7,897 nt of DNA, taken from positions 1-7,897 of the forward strand of contig CAJJOO010000054.1 of the NCBI GenBank assembly GCA_905193395.1, given 5' to 3'. This stretch comes from an uncultured Porphyromonadaceae bacterium. Lineage in GTDB: Bacteria > Bacteroidota > Bacteroidia > Bacteroidales > Muribaculaceae. The position numbers and the translations under genes are program-made. The first letter of the stretch is position 1, and each line of letters opens with the position of its first letter. The notes under the pieces are model-generated. The model was not told the origin of the DNA. It saw only the letters and a program-made list of their open reading frames with translations, and searched no databases. Of this stretch, positions 1-7,654 are shown piece after piece.

Positions 1-2088
1 CGCGGGGCTAACTGCTGGGGCCTGTGTCCGTTCCACAACGACCGTTCGCCCTCGTTTTCCGTGAGCCGTGCAAAGGGCATATTCAAGTGTTTCAGTTGTG
101 GCAAGGCCGGTTCGGCCCTGAGTTTTCTCATCGACCTGGAAAGCATGTCGTATGTCGAGGCAATACGCTGGCTCGCACGTAAATACGGTATTGAAATCAA
201 GGAGCGCGAGATGACTTCCGACGAACGCCGTGCCGAAGCCGAGCGCGAAAGCATGTTCGCCGTCAACGAGTTCGCCCTCGAGCATTTCGAGAAGAATCTG
301 ACCGGAACCGAGGACGGCCGCGCCATAGGCCTGGCATATTTCCGCGAGCGCGGCATCGGCGACGCCATGATCCGCAAGTTCCATCTGGGCTATGCCATCG
401 ACCGTCCCGATGACCTGATGGACGCGGCAATTAAGGCCGGATACAAGCAGAAGGCCCTTGAAGACACGGGACTGGTGATCCGCACCGACAGCGGCCGTTG
501 CTACGACCGTTTCAAAGGGCGTGTGATTTACCCCGTACATTCGCTGTCGGGACGCATCGTGGCCTTCGGCGGCCGTACCCTGCGCAAGGAAAAGACCCTG
601 GCCAAATACGTCAACTCGCCCGAAAGCGCCATCTACTCCAAAGGACGCGAGATATACGGCATGTACCAGGCACGCCAGGCGATTGCCAAAACGCGCACCT
701 GCATTCTGGTCGAGGGTTATATGGACGTGATTTCCATGCACCAGTCGGGCGTCGAGAACGTTGTGGCATCGTCGGGCACCGCTCTCACCGAGGGACAGGT
801 GACCATGATCAAGCGTTTTGCCGACAAGGTGGTGCTGATGTACGACTCCGATGCCGCCGGCATCAAGGCTGCCCTCAGGGGCATAAACATGTTCGTCGCC
901 GCCGGAATCAACCCGCGCCTGGTGCTACTGCCCGAGGGTGAGGACCCCGATTCCTTTGCCCAGAGTCACACCTCGGCCGAGGTCGAGGAATATATCGCCG
1001 CCCACGAGCAGGACCTCATCAACTTCAAGGCCGACATACTTATGCGCGATGCCTCGGGCGACCCGCGCCGGCGCACCGAAGCCATAAACGACATTCTCAC
1101 CACCGTCTCGATGATTCCCGACATCGTCGAGCAGTCGCTGTATATAGACGAATGTGCCCGCAGAGTCGGGGTCGATGCCTCGACACTCGCGGCGCAGGTC
1201 AAGGTGTTCATCGCCCGGCGGCGCGAGGACGAATACAACCGCCGCAGCCGTGCGGCCGCGGCATCGACGGTGGCCGATATTATCGAGCCTGTCGCTCCCG
1301 AACCCGAGAAACCCGCGGCGCCCCAGGCTCCGGCCGATGAGGTGCCCCGCCGTGTGCGCGAGGCCGAACGCGATTTGATACGCTACGTGGTGCGCCGCGG
1401 ACTGATGTATATGTGCGACGTCTATCCCGACAACGATGCCAGCGAGGCCGTGCCGATGAGCGTTATTGATTATATCGAACGCGAATTGCAGACCGACGGC
1501 ACCGCCTTCTCGACGCCGCTGTATGCCACGCTGTGGAAACTAGCGCTTGAAATCCGCGACACCCTGTGGCCCGAACGGAACCGGGCCATTCAGGAAGAGG
1601 CCGCCTGCTGCCGCGACGAATTCGTTGCCGCCCGGCGCAGGGAACTGCTGGAAAGCGGTGCCGACTCGGCGGCAATCATGCAGCAGGAGCCGAAAATCAG
1701 CGCCGATGCAGATGCGGTGTTTACCGAAGCAGTAGACAGCCGTTCGTCGGCTTTCATCGCTGAGCGCCTGATGCGCCACCCCGACCGCGCCGTGACCGAC
1801 GCCGTCATCTCGTTGACGGCCGACCCGGTGGTCCTCAGCCGAATGTATCCGCGCGAGGATGTGCGCAAGGACTTGTGCGAGAAAGTGCCGCTGGCCGTCT
1901 ATACCCTGAAAGGCGCCTTGCTTAAAGAAGAACTCGACGGCCTGTGCCGCCGTCTGAAAGAAAATCCGCCTACCGAGGTCCCGGAACTGACCGCCCTGCT
2001 TGAACGGATCCGCAACGTCAAGCAACTAAGCATGGAGTTCGACCTGTATAACGGCGAGATTGTCATAACCCCGCCTCAACGTCGCTGA
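1..2088 (+). CDS. dnaG: DNA primase DnaG, 5'-truncated by the window
   Basis: DnaG makes the short RNA primers for lagging-strand synthesis, working with the replicative helicase. The frame is open from base 1, and 695 codons are visible before TGA at 2086-2088. The GTG at 61 is only an internal valine, because the CHC2 zinc finger begins upstream of it: C9, H12, C30 and C33, counted from the first visible codon. By comparison with the family about 30 N-terminal residues are missing. The TOPRIM catalytic core is intact: E238 in the VEGYMD motif, and D282 and D284 in the YDSDAAG motif. Residues ~421-447 form a Pro/Ala/Glu-rich linker. After it comes a long C-terminal region of ~250 residues in the place of the helicase-interacting domain. 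The estimated full length of ~725 aa exceeds the 581 aa of E. coli DnaG, through the linker and C-terminal part. It lies one base upstream of priA, so co-transcription is likely. Its promoter is outside the window. Identity is very secure. Confidence 0.97.
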   Translation, partial: RGANCWGLCPFHNDRSPSFSVSRAKGIFKCFSCGKAGSALSFLIDLESMSYVEAIRWLARKYGIEIKEREMTSDERRAEAERESMFAVNEFALEHFEKNLTGTEDGRAIGLAYFRERGIGDAMIRKFHLGYAIDRPDDLMDAAIKAGYKQKALEDTGLVIRTDSGRCYDRFKGRVIYPVHSLSGRIVAFGGRTLRKEKTLAKYVNSPESAIYSKGREIYGMYQARQAIAKTRTCILVEGYMDVISMHQSGVENVVASSGTALTEGQVTMIKRFADKVVLMYDSDAAGIKAALRGINMFVAAGINPRLVLLPEGEDPDSFAQSHTSAEVEEYIAAHEQDLINFKADILMRDASGDPRRRTEAINDILTTVSMIPDIVEQSLYIDECARRVGVDASTLAAQVKVFIARRREDEYNRRSRAAAASTVADIIEPVAPEPEKPAAPQAPADEVPRRVREAERDLIRYVVRRGLMYMCDVYPDNDASEAVPMSVIDYIERELQTDGTAFSTPLYATLWKLALEIRDTLWPERNRAIQEEAACCRDEFVAARRRELLESGADSAAIMQQEPKISADADAVFTEAVDSRSSAFIAERLMRHPDRAVTDAVISLTADPVVLSRMYPREDVRKDLCEKVPLAVYTLKGALLKEELDGLCRRLKENPPTEVPELTALLERIRNVKQLSMEFDLYNGEIVITPPQRR

Positions 2089-2089
2089 T

Positions 2090-4582
2090 ATGGCCGATAT
2101 TTATGCCGGAGTCATCATTCCGCGCCCGCTGGACAACACCTTCACCTACCGTGTCCCAGGGCATCTGGCCGACGCCGTGGCAATCGGCAGCCGTGTCATC
2201 GTGCCCTTCGGGCCGAAACGTTTTCTGACGGGCGTTGTCGAGAGTCTGTCGCCCCTGCGGCCGGCAGATGTGGCTGCCGTCAAGGATATTGATTCCGTGC
2301 TCGACTCCGGCCCCATCGTGGTGCACCCGCAGATACGTTTTTGGCGCTGGATATCGTCATATTATATGTGTGCCGTCGGCGATGTGTTCAAGGCGGCGCT
2401 TCCGGGCGGTCTGATAGTTGAAAGCGAGACAGTGGTAGAGCCGGAGGAAAATCCGGATACGGCGGCCCTCGCCTCGCTGTCGAAGCAGGATATGGATATA
2501 CTGGCATTGCTGCGCGAACGCGGTCGTATGAGCATCCGCGACCTGAACCGCAATCTTGGTACCGCCGACAGCGAAAAGCGCGTGGCCGCCCTGGTCCAGG
2601 CCGGCGTGGTGAATATCCATGAGTCGCTTGTCAACCGCTACCGGCGCGTCAAGGTGCAGATGGTGACGATAACGCTTCAGCGAGGCGACAGCGATGCCCT
2701 GCGTGCAGCGTTCGCCTCCGTGCGCCGTTCGCAGGGCCAGCAGACGGCGCTTATGAACCTCATCGCACTTTCCGGTTTCAACCGCGTGACGCATCCCCTG
2801 CACCAGGTGTCGCGCAGCGAATTGCTCGATTCGGCCCCGGGAATTACCTGGGAGCATGTCCAGGCCCTTGTCCGCAAGGGGCTGGCCGAAATATCCGTGC
2901 GCGAGGTGTCGCGTTTCAGCGCCGACGACGAGTGCAGCGGCGAATACACCTGTCCGCTTCCCGTTCTGTCGCAGCCGCAGGCTGATGCGCTCAAAGCAAT
3001 CCATGCCGGGTTCCGCGACCATAACGTGTGTCTGCTGCACGGCGTGACTTCCTCGGGCAAGACCGAAATATACATACATCTCATATCCTATGCGCTGTCG
3101 CAGGGACGCCAGGTGCTGTATCTCGTACCGGAAATTGCCCTGACCACCCAGTTGACCAGGCGTCTGCAGCGTGTGTTCGGCAAAAAAGTGAGGATTTACC
3201 ATTCGAAGTTTTCCGACAACCAGCGCTGCGATATCTGGCGCGATATGCTTGCCGACAAGGAACCCTGTGTGGTTATCGGCGCCCGTTCGGCCGTGTTTCT
3301 GCCATTCCGCTCGCTCGGACTGGTGATTGTCGACGAGGAGCACGACGCCAGTTACAAACAGTCCGACCCTGCGCCGCGCTATAACGGTCGCGACGCGGCA
3401 ATTGTCCTTGCCTCGTATCACGGTGCCAAGACCCTGTTGGGCAGCGCAACTCCGTCGGTCGAGACATTCTGGAAGGCCAACGAGGGCAAATACGGCCTTG
3501 TGACGCTCGACAAACGCTATGGCGACGCCTCGCTTCCGCAGGTCGAGATTGTCGACATGGCACGCGAGTACAAGCGACGTGCCGTCAGCGGTTCGTTGTC
3601 CGAAATCACCATCGCCACGGCCCGCGAGTGCCTGGAAAACGACCGCCAGGTGATATTTTTTCATAACCGCCGCGGATATTCGCCGCGGGCGCGTTGCCGC
3701 ATGTGCCAGTTCACGCCGAAATGCGATTTCTGCGACGTATCGCTCACGTATCACAAGCGGACCAATACCCTGGAATGTCATTACTGCGGAGCCACATATC
3801 CTGTGCCGAAGGTTTGCCCGGCCTGCCACGAACCGGCAATCGAAATCGAAGGCTACGGAACAGAGCGCATCGAGGATTCCGTGGGCGAGGCCTTTCCGGG
3901 CATCCGCACCCTGCGCATGGACCTCGACACCACGCGCAGCAAGGATGCATATGCCGATATAATCGACGCCTTTTCAAAAGGGAACGCGCGGATTCTGGTC
4001 GGAACGCAGATGGTCACAAAAGGCCTTGACTTCGATTCTGTGGGCCTGGTGACCGTTGTCAATGCCGATGCCGTAATCAATTTTCCGGATTTCCGCTCGT
4101 CGGAACGCGCCTTCAACATGCTGGAACAGGTTGCGGGCCGCGCCGGCCGGCGCGGCGACAAGCCCGGCAAGGTACTGATTCAGACCTATACACCGTCGCA
4201 TCCCGTGATTCCCTTTGTCCGTGCCCACGACTATGCCGGATTCTACGCCTGGGAACTCGAACAGCGGCGCAAGTACCACTATCCTCCCTTCGCCAGGATT
4301 GTAGACATATATATAAAGCATCGTGAGCGCGGAGCGGCCGACAGCATCGCCCGCGACTATGCCGCCCGGCTGAGGACGCTGCTGGGCAACCGTGTCAGCG
4401 GTCCGGTAGAACCGGCCGTGGAGCGTGTGGCCTCGTTCTATATCCGCAAGGTGATGCTGAGGATTGAACACGGAGCCTCCCTGGCAAAGGTCAAGGAAAT
4501 CCTGAGAAGTATTTACGTTGAGATGAACAGTGCGCCTGTCAAGACCGGTGCCGTGTTCTATTACGACGTCGACCCGGTGTGA
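2090..4582 (+). CDS. priA: Primosomal protein N' (replication-restart helicase PriA)
   Basis: PriA is a 3'-5' superfamily 2 DNA helicase that recognises stalled forks and reloads the replicative helicase. The 830-residue product is complete and near the family's usual size (732 aa in E. coli). The N-terminal ~105 residues match the 3'-end DNA-binding domain, beginning with an AGVIIPRPLDNTFTY-type segment, and a winged-helix region follows. Helicase motifs are in order: Walker A G318-VTSSGKT with K324, the DEEH box at 415-418, and the GSAT motif at 451-454. All eight zinc-binding cysteines are present (536, 539, 545, 548, 563, 566, 576, 579). The helicase C-terminal lobe carries GTQMVTKGLDF and the QVAGRAGR motif. 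The ATG at 2090 follows the dnaG stop after one base, and no Shine-Dalgarno sequence is apparent, so translational coupling to dnaG is plausible. No catalytic or metal-binding residue is missing. A long antisense open frame inside it is a composition artefact. Confidence 0.98.
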   Translation: MADIYAGVIIPRPLDNTFTYRVPGHLADAVAIGSRVIVPFGPKRFLTGVVESLSPLRPADVAAVKDIDSVLDSGPIVVHPQIRFWRWISSYYMCAVGDVFKAALPGGLIVESETVVEPEENPDTAALASLSKQDMDILALLRERGRMSIRDLNRNLGTADSEKRVAALVQAGVVNIHESLVNRYRRVKVQMVTITLQRGDSDALRAAFASVRRSQGQQTALMNLIALSGFNRVTHPLHQVSRSELLDSAPGITWEHVQALVRKGLAEISVREVSRFSADDECSGEYTCPLPVLSQPQADALKAIHAGFRDHNVCLLHGVTSSGKTEIYIHLISYALSQGRQVLYLVPEIALTTQLTRRLQRVFGKKVRIYHSKFSDNQRCDIWRDMLADKEPCVVIGARSAVFLPFRSLGLVIVDEEHDASYKQSDPAPRYNGRDAAIVLASYHGAKTLLGSATPSVETFWKANEGKYGLVTLDKRYGDASLPQVEIVDMAREYKRRAVSGSLSEITIATARECLENDRQVIFFHNRRGYSPRARCRMCQFTPKCDFCDVSLTYHKRTNTLECHYCGATYPVPKVCPACHEPAIEIEGYGTERIEDSVGEAFPGIRTLRMDLDTTRSKDAYADIIDAFSKGNARILVGTQMVTKGLDFDSVGLVTVVNADAVINFPDFRSSERAFNMLEQVAGRAGRRGDKPGKVLIQTYTPSHPVIPFVRAHDYAGFYAWELEQRRKYHYPPFARIVDIYIKHRERGAADSIARDYAARLRTLLGNRVSGPVEPAVERVASFYIRKVMLRIEHGASLAKVKEILRSIYVEMNSAPVKTGAVFYYDVDPV

Positions 4583-4589
4583 CAGCCGC

Positions 4590-5567
4590 TCAATTACCGG
4601 TATATCCGCTTTCTATCAGAACGGACTGGTTGTTGTAGAACTCCGGCGATAGCAGGTCGGGCAGAGCCACTTTGCCATGCGCCTCGATATAGGCGCAGAT
4701 AATGCTGTAACCGATGAAACGGCCGGTGCGTCCGGGTGCTTCAGGTGAGAGAACGGATGTGGACGGCGCGGGGTCGAGCAGGCGCGAAGCCGTGGGCCGC
4801 GAGGTGTCATAGAGCAACCTCCGTCCGACGACCACACGCCAGAGATTCTGAGAATTCTCTTCGGCCCATTTCAACTGGTCGTCAGTCCATCCCAGGGCCT
4901 CGGCCAGCGTTGCGTCGGGAACCAGAGTCAGAACAGCCTTGACAATGGCACCTTCATACAGCAGGTGGGACAGCACTGTCGCCTGTTCCGACTCCACAAA
5001 GGGATAGCGGACAGCCACCAGGGCTTCGGCGATGTCGTAGGGCAGATGTGCTGGCGTTTTAGTAGTCCTCATATAGTCGGGCCAACGCCCGGCATATCCG
5101 GGATAATCGGCGCCGAGATAGTGGTTCAGCGCTATGAGCATGGTGCTGTCGGCGAAAACGATTGATTTCATGTTGCCCCACACCACGGCGGCATATCGGC
5201 GCTTCGGGAAATCAATCCCGGCATCGGCGGCGTTGGCCAGAATAATGCCCAGGGCCTCGCTGAACGGTGTCAGTGTGGGAAATACGCTGTCTGTGGCGGG
5301 GGTGAAGATTTTCACGGCCATGCTCCGGCTCCACATATCCATGGCCGAGTCCAGCGGCGCGTGGATGCCTGAAACGGCAAACATTGCCCGGAGTTCGGCG
5401 CTGTCGGCGTGTAAAATCGAATCGCGTGCGGCGTCCGGGGTCCGGGGCCATTGCGCGGCGGCGCGGTAGAGCGGAACCAGGTGGCACGGCGTGGCCTCTT
5501 TTCTGGAGCAGCCTGCAAGGCAGAACACAAGGCAGGCTATGAGCATTATATTTATTCTTCGGTTCAT
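4590..5567 (-). CDS. GldB-like (gliding-motility-related) lipoprotein
   Basis: A 325-residue lipoprotein. The N-terminus MNRRINIMLIACLVFCLAGC is a type II signal peptide with lipobox L17-A-G-C20, so the mature protein should be lipid-anchored in the envelope. The body fits the GldB family: LNHYLGADYPGY at 147-158, a following LPYDIAEALVAVRYPF segment, LLYEG at 202-206, GWTDDQLKWAEEN at 226-238, LLYDT at 251-255, and APGRTGRFIGYSIICAY near the C-terminus. In Flavobacterium johnsoniae GldB is needed for gliding and lies near gldC and nadE. Neither gene is visible here, and gut Bacteroidales are generally non-gliding, so the actual role is unknown and no symbol is given. No HExxH metalloprotease motif is present. 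The gene converges on priA across a 7-base gap with no visible terminator. It has its own TATCTTTG promoter element just upstream. Membership in the family is fairly sure, function is not. Confidence 0.85.
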   Translation of the reverse strand: MNRRINIMLIACLVFCLAGCSRKEATPCHLVPLYRAAAQWPRTPDAARDSILHADSAELRAMFAVSGIHAPLDSAMDMWSRSMAVKIFTPATDSVFPTLTPFSEALGIILANAADAGIDFPKRRYAAVVWGNMKSIVFADSTMLIALNHYLGADYPGYAGRWPDYMRTTKTPAHLPYDIAEALVAVRYPFVESEQATVLSHLLYEGAIVKAVLTLVPDATLAEALGWTDDQLKWAEENSQNLWRVVVGRRLLYDTSRPTASRLLDPAPSTSVLSPEAPGRTGRFIGYSIICAYIEAHGKVALPDLLSPEFYNNQSVLIESGYTGN

Positions 5568-5584
5568 TTTGCTGAATTTTTAGG

Positions 5585-5592
5585 CAAAGATA
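5585..5592 (-). promoter_or_regulatory. Bacteroidota-type -7 promoter element of the GldB-like gene
   Basis: Read on the minus strand this is TATCTTTG, a full match to the Bacteroidota -7 consensus TAnnTTTG. It ends 17 bases before the ATG at 5567, so the predicted transcript would have a leader of only about 10-14 bases. No clear -33 TTTG box is seen about 20 bases upstream. The assignment rests on the consensus match and on its position in a gap with no other gene. Confidence 0.6.
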
Positions 5593-5633
5593 GCAAACTT
5601 TCCGCTGATTTCGTGTAATTGAAAAATATTGAC

Positions 5634-5641
5634 TAACTTTG
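5634..5641 (+). promoter_or_regulatory. Bacteroidota-type -7 promoter element of the SulP transporter gene
   Basis: TAACTTTG, followed by CAG, matches the TAnnTTTG consensus in full. The -33 region is weak: TTTCG at 5609-5613 lies at about the right spacing of 20 bases. Transcription would begin near 5648, giving a leader of about 130 bases before the ATG at 5781. The element lies 41 bases from the oppositely directed -7 box of the GldB-like gene, so the two promoter regions overlap. Confidence 0.6.
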
Positions 5642-5652
5642 CAGCCGTTTTA

Positions 5653-5759
5653 AGGCGTCGCCAGTATCCGACGGACGCCTGTTTGCTATACATATATTAT
5701 TATATAAGGTACAATTTTCACTGCCGTGTCTTCCCGCCTGACGGCGCGTTCCCGCGGCA
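5653..5759 (+). promoter_or_regulatory. Possible structured 5' leader of the SulP transporter mRNA
   Basis: The predicted leader holds two potential stem-loops separated by an AT-rich spacer. The first pairs AGGCGTC (5653-5659) with GACGCCT (5674-5680), a perfect 7-bp stem with a 14-base loop. The spacer at about 5685-5706 is almost entirely A and T. The second pairs TGCCGTG (5722-5728) with CGCGGCA (5753-5759), seven pairs including one G-U, and encloses a smaller hairpin CGCC-TGAC-GGCG (5735-5746). No poly-U tract follows either stem, so neither looks like a standard attenuator terminator. I do not recognise a known riboswitch class. The pairings are seen in the sequence, and a regulatory role is inference. 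Confidence 0.35.
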
Positions 5760-5780
5760 ATTAAGGTAAATTCATTCATT

Positions 5781-7499
5781 ATGAGCATTACAGGAGCATT
5801 GGATTTGCGCCCGAAACTATGGAGCGCCCTGCGAAATTACGACAGCGCACGCCTGCGCGAAGACGTCGTGGCCGGTATTGTCGTGGGCATTGTGGCATTG
5901 CCGCTGGCCATCGCCTTCGGTATCGCCTCCGGCGTGAGTCCCACCATCGGCCTTATCACGGCCATAATCGGCGGTTTTCTGGTGTCGTTCTGCGGCGGCT
6001 GTTCGGTTCAGATCGGCGGTCCCACCGGCGCATTCATCGTAATTGTCTATAATATCATAGCACAGTTCGGGCTGATGGGCCTGGCTGTTGCTACCGTGAT
6101 GGCCGGTCTGATCCTCATCGCCATGGGGCTTTTCCGACTGGGCACTGTGATTAAATTCATTCCGTATCCCATTGTGGTGGGATTCACGGCCGGTATCGCC
6201 CTCACCATCTTCTCGACGCAGGTCAACGACTTTCTGGGTCTGGGTCTGAGCGACATTCCCGGCCAGTTCATTCCCAAATGGGGCGTATATCTGAGTCATA
6301 TCACCGACATTGACCCAATGACGCTGTGTACGGCCCTGGTTTCTCTGGCAATCATTGTACTGGTTCCGCGCATTTCCAAGAAACTGCCCGGCGCTCTAAT
6401 CGCCATAATTGTGGTTACGCTGGCCTCATGGCTGCTCTCGACCTACACCGGCTGGTTCAACGTAGACACCATCGGCGACCGTTTCGGGGACATGCCCACC
6501 GACATCCCGCGTCCCCGTGGCTTCGTCCTGGACATGGCCACAATCAACAATCTGCTGCCCTCGGCCTTTACCATCGCCGTGCTGGGTGCCATCGAATCGC
6601 TGTTGTCCGCCACTGTGGCCGACGGTATCACCGGCTCGCACACCAACAGCAATACCGAACTGGTGGGGCAGGGCATAGCCAACGTCGTTGTCCCATTCTT
6701 CGGCGGCATACCTGTCACCGGAGCCATTGCCCGCACAATGACCAATATCACCAACGGCGGACGCACTCCCGTAGCCGGTATCGTACATTCCCTGGTGCTG
6801 CTGCTGATTTTCCTGTTCCTTATGCCGCTTATCAACTATATTCCGATGGCCACACTGGCCGCCGTGCTGGTGGTGACGGCCTACAACATGAGCGGCTGGC
6901 GGACCGTCGCCGCCATCCTGCGCGCGCCCAAGAGCGATGTGACCGTCCTGGCCGTTACATTCTTCCTCACCGTCATCTTCGACCTCACAATCGCCATCGA
7001 AATCGGCCTGCTGCTGGCCGTGGTGCTGTTCCTGCGCCGTGTGATGGAAAATACCGAGGTTAGAGCATATTCAGGCCAACTGGACGTGGCCGAGGGTACC
7101 GACCTTTCGACACACGAGGTCCTCGACGTGGCCCGCGGCGTCAGTGTCTACGAAATCGACGGACCGTTCTTCTTCGGCATCGCCACGAAGTTCGACGAAC
7201 TGATGCGCTCGGCCCTTGCCGACAAGCCTGTGGTGCGTATTATACGTATGCGCAAGGTGGCCTTTGTCGACGCGACTGCCATTCACAACCTCGAGATTCT
7301 GATACGCTCGTCGCGGAGCGAAGGAATTCACGTGGTACTTTCGGGCGTGCGTCCCAATGTGCGCGAATCGCTGCAGCACGCCGGCATCGACCGTCTCATC
7401 GGCGACGACCATATCTGCGACCATATCACCAAGGCTGTGGCCATGGCCAATTCCATTGCCCGACAGGCTCGCGAAGCCAAGGAATTCCGGAAGGTTTAA
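5781..7499 (+). CDS. SulP-family anion transporter with C-terminal STAS domain (DauA/YchM-like)
   Basis: A 572-residue inner-membrane transporter of the SulP (SLC26-type) family. Hydrophobic segments fill residues ~28 to ~420. The family start DVVAGIVVGIVALPLAIAFG (28-47), the IGGPTGAF motif (78-85) and the stretch AVLGAIESLLSA... to GAIARTMTNI (266-323) closely resemble E. coli DauA/YchM. A cytoplasmic STAS domain follows at ~453-555. In place of the phospho-acceptor loop of anti-sigma-factor antagonists it has FVDATA (495-500), with T499 where the phosphorylatable serine usually sits. Relatives carry sulfate, bicarbonate or C4-dicarboxylates, so the substrate here cannot be assigned. The ATG at 5781 is the first plausible in-frame start, since the upstream frame is closed by TGA at 5739. 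An AAGG at 5763-5766 is too far away for a normal Shine-Dalgarno role. Expression is probably from the TAACTTTG promoter, through a long leader. The gene appears monocistronic. Confidence 0.95.
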   Translation: MSITGALDLRPKLWSALRNYDSARLREDVVAGIVVGIVALPLAIAFGIASGVSPTIGLITAIIGGFLVSFCGGCSVQIGGPTGAFIVIVYNIIAQFGLMGLAVATVMAGLILIAMGLFRLGTVIKFIPYPIVVGFTAGIALTIFSTQVNDFLGLGLSDIPGQFIPKWGVYLSHITDIDPMTLCTALVSLAIIVLVPRISKKLPGALIAIIVVTLASWLLSTYTGWFNVDTIGDRFGDMPTDIPRPRGFVLDMATINNLLPSAFTIAVLGAIESLLSATVADGITGSHTNSNTELVGQGIANVVVPFFGGIPVTGAIARTMTNITNGGRTPVAGIVHSLVLLLIFLFLMPLINYIPMATLAAVLVVTAYNMSGWRTVAAILRAPKSDVTVLAVTFFLTVIFDLTIAIEIGLLLAVVLFLRRVMENTEVRAYSGQLDVAEGTDLSTHEVLDVARGVSVYEIDGPFFFGIATKFDELMRSALADKPVVRIIRMRKVAFVDATAIHNLEILIRSSRSEGIHVVLSGVRPNVRESLQHAGIDRLIGDDHICDHITKAVAMANSIARQAREAKEFRKV

Positions 7500-7500
7500 T

Positions 7501-7519
7501 TGTTAATGCATTTTTAACA
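7501..7519 (+). terminator. Weak possible terminator hairpin after the SulP gene
   Basis: TGTTAA (7501-7506) can pair with TTAACA (7514-7519) across a 7-base loop, immediately after the TAA stop. The stem has six pairs, only one of them G-C. It is followed by ATTTTGC rather than a long U run. A competing ATGCA/TGCAT pairing (7506-7510 with 7523-7527) is also possible. It is in the right place for transcription end, but the stem is too weak for a confident call. Confidence 0.2.
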
Positions 7520-7584
7520 TTTTGCATAATTGTTTGTCAATCAAAATAATTACTGATAAAATGACACTTGGCGGCCTTTTTGAG

Positions 7585-7598
7585 TGAAAAATTTTTCA
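7585..7598. repeat. 14-bp perfect palindrome upstream of the lipoprotein promoter
   Basis: TGAAAAATTTTTCA reads the same on both strands. It lies 31 bases upstream of the -7 element of the next gene, just before the expected -33 region. The fused A and T tracts could bend the DNA, act as an upstream activating element, or form a binding site for a dimeric regulator. In such AT-rich DNA chance is also a real possibility. Confidence 0.4.
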
Positions 7599-7629
7599 AC
7601 AAATATTTTTCCACCTCAAAATATTGCTT

Positions 7630-7637
7630 TACCTTTG
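7630..7637 (+). promoter_or_regulatory. Bacteroidota-type -7 promoter element of the Ala/Glu-rich lipoprotein gene
   Basis: TACCTTTG is a full match to TAnnTTTG. A T run at 7606-7610 sits about 19 bases upstream, where a -33 box would be, but is only a weak match. Transcription would start near 7643 and give a leader of about 48 bases. The bases just before the ATG are strongly A-rich (AAAAAAGAAAA), which suits efficient initiation in bacteria of this phylum that do not rely on a Shine-Dalgarno sequence. Confidence 0.65.
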
Positions 7638-7654
7638 TGACGTTTTTGAAGCAC

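Noticed and set aside
61..63. GTG at 61 as the start of dnaG
   Set aside because: The frame is open upstream, and the CPFH half of the zinc finger is encoded at 25-36, so the true start is before the window.
2357..3829. A 490-codon open frame on the minus strand inside priA
   Set aside because: It lies wholly inside a complete PriA with all motifs intact. Long antisense frames are expected from GC-rich codon usage, and its translation shows no recognisable domain.
4583..4589. A shared bidirectional terminator between priA and the GldB-like gene
   Set aside because: The gap is 7 bases, and the nearby self-complementary TACCGGTA (4595-4602) is too short and has no U run.
5726..5764. A 12-codon GTG-started open frame in the sulP leader as a regulatory leader peptide
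   Set aside because: It has a weak start codon, no run of a single regulatory amino acid and no terminator after it. It also coincides with the proposed stem.
5817..6299. Minus-strand open frames inside the SulP gene
   Set aside because: They are shadows of a complete, well-conserved membrane transporter and contain no promoter or recognisable protein features.
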